NCBI GenBank assembly: GCA_029204225.1
Contig: CM055113.1
Location: forward strand, 24,362,357 to 24,426,356
DNA length: 64,000 bases
DNA from: Diphasiastrum complanatum
Taxonomy: Eukaryota; Streptophyta; Lycopodiopsida; Lycopodiales; Lycopodiaceae
Direction of reading: 5' to 3'
Position numbers and translations under genes: made by a program. Below the pieces are notes generated by a model that had not been told where the DNA came from, did no database searches, and worked only from the letters and a program-made list of their open reading frames with translations. Below are positions 22,524-33,100 of this stretch, piece by piece. Each line of letters opens with the position of its first letter. Within the stretch, counting starts at the first letter, position 1.

Positions 22524-23260
22524 AAAAGTGACGTCATATATTTTTTTGGCATATTAAAGAATCTAAGTCTATGAAGACAATTTCACAAGGACACTATGCT
22601 CATGAAGAATATGACCCACAAAATGCAAAATTGGGACTTGCCAAAAATTTCAGCATTAAAGAGGGATTTTCCTCACCATTTTTTAGCCTTGGGCAAGGTC
22701 TTTTTAGTGACCTTTAGACCCAGTTCAACACGTGTTTAGTGATGGCTCGGCCTAACAGCCTTGCCATAATTTTAAGGCCAATTTACAAGTTGGAAAGGTC
22801 ATTTCGGAATACTTTCAAATCACTACACCAACATATGATGTCATCTTCAATTTATGCGGCATCGTCCAGCCCAGCCCTTTTTATCAACAATGTGAACAGA
22901 GGAGAGTACAATAAATAAATAAAAAGTGACTTCATATATTTTTTGGCACATTATAGAATCTAAGTCTATGAAGACAATTTCACAAACACACTATGCTCAT
23001 GAAAGGTTCATAAAAAAGTTTGAAAAGGGAAAATATGACCCATAAAATGCAAAATTGGGACTTGCCAAAAATTTCAGCGTTAAAAAGAGGGATTTTCCTC
23101 ACCATTCTTTATGCTTGGGCAAGGTCTTTTTAGTGACCTTTAGACCCAGTTCAACACGTGTTTAGTGATGGCTCGGCCTAACAGCCTTGCCATAATTTTA
23201 AGGCCAATTTACTGGTTGGAAATTTTTATTAACAATGTGAACAGAGGAGAGTACAATAAT
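22524..23260. repeat. Tandem duplication, offset about 398 bp
   Basis: Copy 1 starts with aaaagtgacgtcatat at 22524, copy 2 with aaaagtgacttcatat at 22922. They share 'tctaagtctatgaagacaat', 'gacttgccaaaaatttcag', 'gggcaaggtctttttagtg' and, at the end, 'caatgtgaacagaggagag'. Copy 2 lacks about 80 bp present at 22798-22877 in copy 1 and gains about 27 bp near 23006. No protein is encoded. Confidence 0.85.
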
Positions 23261-23742
23261 GACCAAGCTTGCACTAAGAAGGATCAGTGCATCACTAAAA
23301 AGAATGTGTAGGAGTACATGCACCCATGAGTAGATTGTGCTATCTACAAGGAGATTGGCATCCCATGGATTGATCAAATTGTGATAGTTTCCAAATGACA
23401 GCACAATTGCAATAGAATCATAAGTCAAAATGCAACCCATGGTTTGAAAAAAAGGAATGAGGAGCTCATTCATTATATTTTGCTAGCTTTGAAGATGGTA
23501 ATGAACGAATCAACCAATTCAGCTACTGCAGGAGCTGCTAGTGGCTCATCACGTTCACAGATAGCTCACCTTGAAGACTTGAAAGACACAAATACGATTA
23601 CACTCAACTTAACCAACTATCTCAGGTCCTTCCATAGAATGTATATACAATACATCACAGGCTAGGACTCGACATATTTACGGACACAGGACTGCACCCC
23701 ACACTGCTACTGATAGAATAAGAGGGCATCAGCTCAAAATGT

Positions 23743-26700
23743 TCAAAGCAATTGAAGCATTCCAGATACGTTTTTGTCGAGGTGCCTTTCCCTCAGGCGT
23801 CCTGCAATTACAAAAGCCAGCTCCAAAGATTGGGAGGCATTAAGTCTTGGATCACAATGGGTGTGGTAGCGAGAACTTAGATCATCCACACTGACCAACT
23901 TGGATCCACCAATGCATTCAGTCACATTCTGACCTGTCATTTCCAAATGAACTCCACCAGGGTGACTGCCTTCGTGTTGGTGCACATCAAAAAATGCACG
24001 AAGCTCAGCCTGCCAAGAAGTTCCCATGAGATTTATCAACAGCTTACATATATGTTTTTCTCAACCAAAGTATGTGTTTCTTTGAATCAGTTATAACAGC
24101 TTGAAAAAAATGATGTAAATAAAAGCATAGATCACCTGAACACTGTATTAAAACTTACTCGAATGGCATCGAAAGATCGAGTTTTGATTCCACTGATGGT
24201 TTTGATTGTATTACCATGCATGGGATCACTGACCCATGTCACGATGATACCTGATTGCCGCACAGCACGAATGAGATGGGGCAACTTTTTTCGAAGAATA
24301 TCTGCCCCCATTCGAACAATGATTGTCAATCTGCCAGGTTTGTTTTCCGGATTCAAAATCTTACAGACTTTAACCAGTTCACTGGGATCCATCTTATCAC
24401 TCACCTGCGGCACAGTAAAGACAGAGAAATCAATGTTTGCCAAAAGAGGCGGTTGCAGTTCAGAAACTGTTGAAAACCAGATGGAGCAATAAAATGAAGT
24501 TCCTGTTGCTCAAAGAAAAAGAATCAGAAGTGTAGGTTACTGGAAATTGCACAAAAGAACTAAAAGGAAGGAAATATAAAAGGGAGCTCAGGAAATCCTA
24601 CATTCATCAGGTATTAGATATCTTCATATCTCTTTTTGCTGCAGGAAAAATCAGCAGCCATTCTAAGGGCCCGGAGATGTTCAACTATAAATTCTTCCTT
24701 GATAACCCTTGGAAATAAGGAACCGTTGGGATTTGAGCCCAATACATTGATAGGACGTATGGGGTCACACGGCTACTTGGCAAGGAGTCAATGCGAGGAA
24801 GGGCATGTAAATAGATGACCCTGATCATAAAGATAGCGGCTTAGTGGATAAATATGATTAGGATTAATTAAGATTTCTTGCAATTAGATCTTTTAAGTAG
24901 GAGCCCATTGTGTAAGACAGCACGCTGGAATAGCAGAATGACACCTTCCATTTTGGGAACATTGTCTCCTACGTTTCTTGAACTGAGAGAGATAGAGAGA
25001 GTGAGAGCTGTTGCGTTCTGTCTATTTTGGTTTATGTTTAATGAATGCCTACAGATCGCACTACTTCAGCAAGCTGTATCAGTTTCTGAGCACTCTGATT
25101 CCGTCAATGGTTATGGGCCCACACACCAATGAAGACTGATTGGGAGATTCAAGTTCCGTGGAGCGGCAATTTTTTTTTTTGGATGTTCCAAGTTGTTGGA
25201 AGAAGATTGGGATGCTGGAGCAAGTATAGGGTCTTGTTCTTCAATGCATGCTGAAGTGTTGTATTGTCCTTGAAGGAATTCGATCTGCAGTGCCAGCAGT
25301 GGTGTCTGTAGCAATATTTTGAAGCAAGCATTGGTTGCTTGAAGAGCAGAACAAGAAGTTCTGAGAGAGAGATAGCACTGGGTGCTTGATTGTCGCAACA
25401 TGGAGGCTGCATCTTGAATGTCAAGGAGGGCATTGAGAGTTGGAACAAGGTGTGTAGCAAGGGCTGCATCTTGAAGAGCAGAACAAGAGGTTCTGAGAGA
25501 GAGACAACACTGGGTGCTTGACTGTGACAGCATGGAGGCTGCATCTTGCATGTCAAGGAGGACATTGAGAGTTGGAACAAGCGGAGGTGTGCAGCAAGGG
25601 CTGCACTGAGAAAGCTCAGACAGGGTACTTACTAGTTAGAACTCAAGGGGAAGTAGTGGGATACTGGAGGCTCATACTTCTGGAGAGAGTCACTAGGTGA
25701 GGTGAGGCTTGGTGCTTGTTTCTGTGTTTTGGAATGGCTTGAGATGGTAACCATTGTGGAATAATGATTTGAAGAAGGTCACTGCAAGAAAGGATCGTTA
25801 TGAAAATCTTCTTGTACATACACTGTCTTTGGATGTAGTGGGAGCTTTGGTGGAGTGAGTCTGATCATCAAGAACGTGTCGCGGGGAATCAGGGGCATGC
25901 GAATCAAAGGCAAAGGGTTTGTGCCTCCATCGAGGATCACAACCTTTTCTTCTTCCGCTGTTTCTGCAGCTGTGAAGGGGCCTTTTGTGGTCAGATATCT
26001 TAAGAAAGCTTGAGGATCGCAACCTTTACTACTGCAAAGGAGGCTTTCGTGGGCAGATTGATATTGTGGATCGTGAGCATCACTGCTGAGGATGAAGAAA
26101 AAGGGTGGGCCTTGGTACTTATGATGCACAGCTTGGACCAGGAATGCTTGGACCTCAGACAGGCTTAGGACCTTCCCGTACTCTAATTAAGCAACAGCTT
26201 GCTATGCTGCATGCAGAGATTCAAAGGCTTCTAACAGAAAACCAGCATCTTGCAGCTATTCATGTTGCTTTAGGAGAAGAAAGCGGAAGGAGAGAAGCAG
26301 ACACTAGTGGTGAGTCGTCACAGGCGGTGGCTGGTCAGAGACCAAGATTCTTTTGGTGATGGAGACCTAGCTCGTGGTCTTTCTGTGCTGTCTCAGCTTA
26401 ATCATGATTTTGGCATCTTGTTGGCACAGGGTGGCATCCGTGACAGTGCACACATGCTCATTACCTCACAGATGATGCCTCAGGTAGCTCAATCTTTGGG
26501 CACGAGCACGCAAATGAGGCATCAGTCTACACCAGTAACTCTTTCAGATTGGTCCAAGATCTTATATTGTGACAAGAAAAAGAATGAGAATGTGTTTAGG
26601 CTCAATATTGCGGAGCTGGCAAGTTTGTTGGCTACGAAAGGTGAGGGTTTTCACCCGCTCCTTGAATGACAAGGTGAACATGGGTTCACTTTCTCAATTC

Positions 26701-29700
26701 CTGTGAACAAATTTCCACCAATTCTAAAATACTGTTAGGTGGAAGCAAGGAAAGGGAAGGACAAAAGAAGAGAGAGCATGTCAATGGGGATGGAGGAAGA
26801 CGATGATGTTTGGTTAAAAGGGAAAGTGGTGCTTGCCACAGGTGGTCTTGGAAGGATGTTCTCACTAGCCTTGGCCACCCATGGCTGCCATGTCGTTATT
26901 GCTGCTCGCAGGGTGCAGCTCTTGCATTCTCTCCTCCAACACATCCAGTCTCTTTCTACTTCCACTGATTCCTTGGCATGTGAGCAGCAACAGCAGAGGC
27001 AGATGGCAGGAAAAGTAGCAATCTTGAAGCTGGATGTGAGTAACAGTGAGGTAAGCATGGATGCTTGGTGGAGAATGCTTGGAACGCTTTTGGGAAGATT
27101 GATATCCTGGTTAACAACACGGGCTTCAGAGGAACTGTGAAGTCATCTTTAGAGCTTGAAGATGATGAATGGAACAAAGTTATGGCTACCAATTTAAGGG
27201 GCATGTGGCTTGTAGCTAAATCTGTTGGAAGATATATTGTCGAAGAGTTGCAAGCTGCAAGGGGCCAACATAAGTTAGATATGCAAGTCATTACTCTGGT
27301 CAATGATACTGTTGGGACATTAGCAGGAGGCTAATACTGCAATGAAGAAGTCGGTTCTCGTTCTCGGATCGAACTCATGTTCACTCCTGTGAATATCGAA
27401 GAAGGTTGTCTCAGGTATTGTTGCAGATGCTGAACTTGTTGAAAGTTACATAATATTCAAGCCCGAGTTAGAGGGTGTTGGATACTACATGCGCTGTGAG
27501 TGCATAGTTTCAGATGCATTTGGAAGATTCGCTGACCCAGTCACATCCTTGATGGCACCAGTTGCGTCAGTTTTTCTTCGAGTGTATAGTGGAGGAAAGG
27601 AGGCCGAGAGGGCAAATCAATGGTTCAGAGCTATGGCTAAAAGATCTGACCTCATTCCCTTGCCTGGGAAAGTTGGAAAAATGACTGGAGCTAAAATGGT
27701 TAATCTTGTGCATGGATTGATGGCAAAGCTGGTGTTAGTGGTTCGTCTCTTTGATGTCATCAATGGGTATTCGCTGATGGAAATGAGCTTGCCCTGAAGG
27801 TCTTCAGGATTTTTCCTGTTGGTGCCCAATCATTCAAAGAATTGATAAAGACTGAAATTGGAATCTATGGTAGTCTGAAGAATGCAATGAAGAAAGATCA
27901 TGGACTGTCTACTCCAAAGCATGTAAGAAAGATCATGGACTGTCTACTCCAAAGCATGTAGTAGTTGTTGAAGATCAGAAGACTTGCAAAACACTGTGTT
28001 GAAGGCCAATGAAAGTGGTTGAGTGACTGACAGAGTAGAAGATGTGAAAATGGCTGAGTGGGCAGTCACAAAAGGCCATAGCTCGATGATAATATATTTT
28101 GTGACTCGTCTTACATCATGAGTATCTTTTAAATGTATTGGTTAGTTGGGAGATTGTTGGGATTTGTGCCCAATACATTGATAGGACGTATGGGGTCACA
28201 CGGCTACTTGGCAAGTAGTCAATGCGAGGAAGGGCATGTAAATAGATGACCCTGATCATAAAGATAGCGGCTTAGTGGATAAATATGATTAGGATTAATT
28301 AAGATTTCTTGTAATTAGATCTTTTAAGTAGGAGCCCATTGTATAAGACAGCACGCTGGAATAGCAGAATGACACCTTCCATTTTGGGAACATTGTATCC
28401 TACGTTTCTTGAACTGAGAGAGATAAAGAGAGTGAGAGCTTTTGCGTTGGTTTATGTTTAATGAATGCCTACAGATCGCACTATTTCAGCAAGCTATATC
28501 AGTTTCTGAACACTCTGATTCCATCAGGAACGTGATGCGATACGATACGTACCTTCACTCCTAAAGGATTTGCAATGCCACGAAGGAATTCGATGTGCGC
28601 ACCGTCTAATTGGCGTGTGCGCTCTCCCAGCCACAGCAGATGAGCAGAGCAATCATACCAAAGACCTGTGGTAGAGTCTTGTCGGGTCAAAGCCTGCTCA
28701 AAAGGAAGTAGTAAGCACTCATGGGATGTCCAGAATTCTGTGGTGGTCATGATGGGGTGATCCTTTGTCAGTCCACTTGCGGCCATGAAGCCTAAAGCTT
28801 CATCTACCCGGTTTGCCAGCTCCAAATACCTGCTTCACTTTCAAGTTCTTGTGAGCTGTTCTATCCTTGCCAGAAGACCAGAGTAAAATGCTTTGCTGTT
28901 AGACAAGAGAATGAAAATAAACCCACTAGAATGGTTATTAGAAGTTACAGGAGAAACAGAATATGTGGAAGGAATTTGACATTGAAGACGACTTTGGTTT
29001 CGTACCTTCCACCCTGTTCACTGTGCAAGGTAAAATCCAAGTTCCACTGAGTGACCCGCTGCATAGCTGCATAGCCTCCTGTGGCGAATGCACGCAATAA
29101 GTTTAGAGTTGCTGCAGCTTGGCAATAGGATCTCACCATGCGCTGGGGATCAGGAATACGAGATTCGCTGTCAAAGGCATCGCCGTTCACATTATCACCA
29201 CGGTAGCTCGGGAGTTTGACACCATTTACCACTTCAAAATGCTCTGATCTCGGCTTTGCGAATTGACCTGCCATTCGGCCAACCTGCTCCAACCACATAC
29301 AAAAAATTACAGCAACTTTTTTCATATCCAAAACCAATCCATATCACAATTGCGAAAAAAAGTATCAACCATCCTGATTAATGAAGAATTCCACGTAATC
29401 TAGCAACCTTGATCACGGGCATCTGTCCTCCGAACATGAGCACCACGCTCATCTGCAAAAGGACTCTGAACGTATCACGAATGTTGTTTGCACTAAATTC
29501 TTTGAAGCTCTCAGCGCAATCGCCTCCTTGCAATAAAAAAGCCCTGCCCAGAGCCGCTTCCGCAAGCCTGTCCTCCAAGCTGCGCGCTTCCCCTGCAAAT
29601 ACAAGGGGAGGGAAACTCTCAATCGTCTCAAGGACAGAATTGAGCTGCTCTGCATCAGGATAATCTGGCAGCTGCACAGCCTTTCTGGATCTCCAGCTGC

Positions 29701-29914
29701 TGCGATTCCAACTTCCTTCACTCTCACTAGCATCAATTCTTGGCTCTGCAACTTTGATGGGCTCTGCATGATTGTGCATTCCATAGATTGCAGCTCCAGG
29801 CTGCGATGCTGGCCTCCCTCCAGCGCTGCTGCTGCAAAATCTCTGAGATTTAGTGCCTTTAAATGCCAGCCAGACTGAACCGATCGCTGCTGCTGATCCC
29901 GCAGCACTGGCCAT
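23743..29914 (-). CDS. Class II DAHP synthase, plastid type, five exons
   Basis: 3-Deoxy-D-arabino-heptulosonate 7-phosphate synthase condenses phosphoenolpyruvate with erythrose 4-phosphate, the first step of the shikimate pathway. Exons on the minus strand: 29914-29408, 29283-29006, 28829-28553, 24404-24159 and 24009-23743. All borders are GT-AG and together give 1575 nt, 524 residues plus stop, the usual size for plant enzymes. Residues 1-70 ([15 protein letters not shown]…) are rich in Ala and Ser with no acidic residue until about residue 55, as in a plastid transit peptide. Family motifs: [29 protein letters not shown] across intron 1, [48 protein letters not shown] and HTHCDPRLN. Expected metal ligands are Cys133, His417, Glu459 and Asp489, spaced as in characterised class II enzymes. 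The reading frame is intact. Intron 3 (24405-28552) contains a whole LTR element. Confidence 0.95.
24724..25106 (+). repeat. 5' LTR of the gene-fragment element
   Basis: 383 bp. It matches 28155-28526 except for about 12 substitutions and an extra 11 bp around 25020 (ctgtctatttt). Confidence 0.92.
25336..25605 (+). repeat. Tandem duplication, 132-bp period, inside the LTR element
   Basis: Two adjoining units begin gaagagcagaacaagaagtt (25341) and gaagagcagaacaagaggtt (25473). Both contain 'ggaggctgcatcttg' and 'attgagagttggaacaag'. Frames are open on the minus strand in both, but no protein is recognised. Confidence 0.85.
26105..26330 (+). pseudogene. FLX-like coiled-coil protein fragment
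   Basis: The open frame contains [18 protein letters not shown] followed by [17 protein letters not shown]. This resembles the start of the plant FLX / FLX-like family, in which a segment of the type 'QH-EIQ-LL-DNQRLAATHVALKQEL' opens a long coiled coil. Only about 45 residues of similarity are present. No ATG opens it and the remaining coiled coil is missing. It sits between LTRs, in the sense direction of the element. I base the identity on this one conserved block. Confidence 0.6.
26331..26669 (+). other. Unidentified protein-like fragment in the LTR element
   Basis: An open frame overlapping the preceding fragment reads [37 protein letters not shown] and [15 protein letters not shown]. 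It looks like real, possibly captured, coding sequence, but I cannot place it in a family. It ends with a stop at 26669. Confidence 0.35.
26769..27334 (+). pseudogene. Short-chain dehydrogenase/reductase fragment, frameshifted
   Basis: The first frame (to about 27050) shows the Rossmann start [20 protein letters not shown], where the usual TGxxxGxG loop is shortened, and [10 protein letters not shown], then [14 protein letters not shown] frame change leads into 27065-27334 with [20 protein letters not shown] (the NNAG motif is NNTG) and [20 protein letters not shown]. The catalytic Ser and Tyr-x-x-x-Lys part is absent and the frame ends at a stop (27334). It is spliced-like, without introns. 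This is a broken copy of a plant SDR gene carried by the LTR element. Confidence 0.85.
27400..27700 (+). pseudogene. Unidentified captured fragment, possibly an AIR9-like A9 repeat
   Basis: The frame reads [20 protein letters not shown], then [20 protein letters not shown] and [20 protein letters not shown]. The first half recalls the Ig-like A9 repeats of the plant microtubule-associated protein AIR9 (…VGY-LRCE-VV-DA-G…). The second half is not recognised. The assignment is weak, and the boundary with the enolase piece that follows is uncertain. Confidence 0.3.
27700..28105 (+). pseudogene. Enolase fragment, frameshifted and internally deleted
   Basis: [10 protein letters not shown]-type sequence near 27745 (enolase FNVINGGSHAGN) runs, after a frame change at about 27768, into [20 protein letters not shown] and [20 protein letters not shown]. 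This parallels enolase '[29 protein letters not shown]'. After a 40-bp local duplication around 27890-27960 the sequence continues [19 protein letters not shown]. That corresponds to the enolase stretch '[21 protein letters not shown]', far downstream in the protein. The middle of the gene, with most catalytic residues, is missing. No introns are present at these points. The copy cannot make enzyme. Confidence 0.75.
28155..28526 (+). repeat. 3' LTR of the gene-fragment element
   Basis: 372 bp, TG…CA, followed by the GGAAC duplication. Its right end is 26 nt from the exon-3 border of the DAHP synthase gene (28553). Confidence 0.92.
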
Positions 29915-30024
29915 CGCTCTATGCGCTCCAACGACACACCAACAATTTCAATTCCAATTCCAATTCATTTATTGCTCTCTAAACCCTAAATCTTGAATCC
30001 TCCCCAATGTCCCTATATTTGGCT
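29915..30024 (-). promoter_or_regulatory. Presumed 5' UTR and core promoter of the DAHP synthase gene
   Basis: Upstream of the ATG (29914) there is a telo-box-like AAACCCTAAA on the plus strand (29981-29990). This element is frequent near plant transcription starts. A TATA-like AAATATA on the minus strand lies at 30014-30020, about 100 nt before the ATG. The start site itself cannot be located. Confidence 0.35.
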
Positions 30025-30103
30025 TTGCCTTGCAAAGGCAATACTATGTGTTGAGGTATATGTGTTTTTGGCCTTGCCTTGCAAAGGCAATACTATGTGT
30101 TGA
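30018..30103. repeat. Duplicated 37-bp unit with a small inverted repeat
   Basis: 'ggctttgccttgcaaaggca…' at 30018-30054 recurs at 30067-30103 with one change. Each copy has TGCCTT-GCA-AAGGCA, a 6-bp stem with a 3-base loop. It overlaps the presumed DAHP synthase promoter. Confidence 0.8.
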
Positions 30104-30105
30104 CT

Positions 30106-33100
30106 AATGGGCCACTAATGCCCGTTAAATGACGATAATAGAAGGGCCTACTTTTCATTACCTTTCAACATAGGAAATAAGATGAGATGATGGTGGTGTA
30201 GATCTGCTGATGAGCATACCTAGAAGGAAACATCAATGATTAGCAGTTGTCAGATTAGTATGGGAAGCATCTTAAGCATAGAAGACTCCAGAAGGATGAA
30301 ACGTGCATTCAACATGCAAATTAAATTGATACAAGCTGTTTGCTTTTGTTGAATAGCACCAGTGTTTTCAACAACTGATTTAAGACCTTTGCCAAGCGCA
30401 AATCTTAAGAGATCCAAACGAGAAGAGTCAACTAAAGCTCAATGATCTGTGGATGTGAGTACCGGATCTAGGTCTGCAATCACTCTAGTAGGTCACAAAC
30501 TTGACATATCAATCACTCCAGTTTTGAAGTTCTTCTCCTGTATAAGGCATCAAACTATGGTTGTGATTGATCAAAACAAAACATGAAATGATGATGAAGA
30601 TGAATATTGTCTGCCTTCAAGTGAATATTGATCAAATCCTATAAAGCATTCCGTGATCAGTTATGTACTCATGCAAATTTTGTGGAAAGATGCAATAAAC
30701 ACGCTCTGACGCTCTGCCTGATGCATGAAGGTCGCCCTTCACGCCTGAAGGGCACCCGACAATTTCTTTGTTATGCTTTGGTGTAGCGCATTCTGGTATA
30801 TTATGATGCCTGTTTTTAACGAAAAATCGGCAGGCATGTTATTAACGTGTTGAGGTAGGTCAATGGAGTTTGGAAAGAAGTCAATGTTAAAGGATATTCT
30901 ATAATGGTAGCCAAAATTTTGAAGGCATGAACTTTGATTAAAGGCTAAACTAACATGCATATGTTTTTATCAAAAAGTTCTTAGGAGCGCATGCAAACAA
31001 TGCACGATGCAGAAGGCCAAAAAGGCAAAACATGTGAATGTGATGCTTTATTCATCTTCCAGCAAGGATATAATGCATGCATGAGGTTGAAAACTTCAAA
31101 GGCTGAAACTAATTTATGGCGGTGCATAATCTGCAGATGATCGAGTCTTCTTTTCTATCGATCTGATTGTTTAGCGGCCATTCTTTGTGGACTTTTAGAT
31201 CCAGTTTTTTGTTTCATCTTTTGGGTTTCATTTCGTTGGAGCATTGAAGTGAGGGCCCTTATCTTGTGTTTGTTTCTTGTTGAGTTTCCTTTAAGGTGTT
31301 TTGGATCGCTATTCTTGGTGTCTGCTAAGGGTAGCACAATGATGGTGTATATTTCCACTAGCTATGGAAGAAGTATGTCACTGATGGGAGAGGCAGAGAG
31401 CATTGCAATCAAGACCTGTCTTGCTCGCAAATTATTCGACAAGGTTAAGGCAAATCATAATCAACAGGTAATATAGGAAGCAAACAAAGGTAGGTTGCAA
31501 TTGGCACTGTCATGTGTTGATGACAATGGTGCCTTGGGGGGGAGCTCTGATGATGCTACATGCCAAACACTGTGACGTTGAGGATTGGAGTAGTTTGCAA
31601 TTACAAAAAGGAGGCATCTCACAACTAGCTCTGTGTTTACATTCCAAAAGAATTTTGAAGGAATTTAAAGATCTATAGAAGGACCCTCCAACATCATGCA
31701 ATGCTGGTAATCAAATTCTTTGTTCCTTTTGGTTGTCGGTCGTTGATAAGTTTAGGTGGTGGTCAATCCTTCCATGTATTCAAAAGATCTGCAAAATGAG
31801 CTATTGGATATTTGTAGCATCGTAGTCACAAAGATAATTGCAAAAGCTTCTTAGAGCTGTATGATTAAAGTTTTGTGTGCAATATCAAAGATTCCTTCTA
31901 GAATCCTTTACATAGATAGGAAGGTTCAAGAAAGTTCGATCTGAAAGGCCAAGTGTACCAAGATAATTTCTTCCTATTTTAGAAGCATTTTACAAATTTC
32001 TAAATTTCATAGATTTGAGATTCAAAAATATTCTTCTTAAAAGTTCCTTCAAAATCAAAATCTATTGAGTTCGTTAATATGTAGGTTAAGTTAAAATTTT
32101 AAAATTAGGAACAAGGCTAAATTTCATGTGTGCCCATTAGCCGGGGGTGTAAAAAAAGCAAGCACAAAAAAGCGAGCGTCGAGAGAGCAGCATGCTACCA
32201 GTATAAGACAATTAATAAATTTGTCATAGTGAAACTTTTGTCATATAATTTCACCCAGAGGATTATGAGTTAAAGATGGACCTTTCATGACAATGGTAAA
32301 TTATGTTAGACAACACTCATAGATTCAAGAAATGAGCATTCTGAACAACACACACGATTACAGTCAACCACATACACTGAAAAATAGCGAAAAATAATGT
32401 TGTCAAATTGCTCTATTATTTCTATTGCCTAAGTTCTGTGCACAGATGGCAGATGTTTGTTTGATGTTATGGATGATGCAAATGATTATGCACTATGAGA
32501 GATGCATACAAATTTGTGTCAGAATGTGAATCTGCAACTTATTTGAAAAATATGTGTTTGAGAACCCAATAGGTTGTGGCCTTCCTTACATGGAAGATTT
32601 CTACCAGCCGTTGAAATAGAAATAGAACATCCATCTCCTCATTTTGGATTATCTAAGGTTTCGATGTTGTAACCAATATGATGTTTAAATAGGTCGGACT
32701 CCTTTGTACAAGTGATGATCCATTGAAAGGCAGAATGTATCATCTGAATGTAAACTATATCAGACTTGCGCTGCATTGTCATTTTCCCTGCTGCGTGATT
32801 TCACATATGAAAGTCATTTGATATGTGTGTCCACAACACTCACATTCAGAGGCTACATAGCTTGATATGCAAAGTTTTGAGCCTATGTGTGTCCACAACT
32901 CAGTTTATCAAGTCAATGTTTTGGTTAAATAGGGGAAAGAGTATCTCTTATGTTGTGGACTACTTTGTTAAATGTTGAAGTGGATTTAAATCTTTTCTAG
33001 TGTGAGATATTGTTATAATTTCATGAATTAGAGCTGTAGAACTCAAGTTACATTGAAGTGGTCATGATCAGGCCAAAATAAGGTGCTATTCTGGTAATCC

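Larger units (their letters stand above)
24724..28526 (+). mobile_element. Non-autonomous LTR element carrying host-gene fragments, inside DAHP synthase intron 3
   Basis: Direct repeats at 24724-25106 and 28155-28526 are LTRs, flanked by the 5-bp target duplication GGAAC (24719-24723 and 28527-28531). The right LTR starts TGTTGGG and follows a purine-rich 'gttgggaga'; the left starts CG where TG is expected. Both end in CA. Twelve substitutions plus one 11-bp gap were counted between LTRs (about 3%). The 3.0-kb interior has no gag, protease, integrase or RT. It holds plus-strand pieces that resemble plant proteins: FLX-like, short-chain dehydrogenase and enolase, plus unidentified pieces. Orientation is opposite to the host gene. 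A clear initiator-tRNA primer site is not visible after the left LTR; 'tggttatgggccca' at about 25108 may be a decayed or different one. Confidence 0.88.

Noticed and set aside
24163-24492. Plus-strand frames opposite DAHP synthase exon 4
   Set aside because: Shadow of the minus-strand exon, which carries clear enzyme motifs.
25111-25580. Minus-strand frames over the 132-bp duplication in the LTR element
   Set aside because: Two overlapping frames are open because of the duplication and base composition; no family was recognised.
25779-26129. Minus-strand 116-residue frame in the LTR element ([17 protein letters not shown])
   Set aside because: Looks mildly protein-like, but opposite in direction to the other captured pieces and not assignable.
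29409-29937. Other frames over DAHP synthase exon 1
   Set aside because: Overlap the supported exon in the wrong frame or strand; no family signature.
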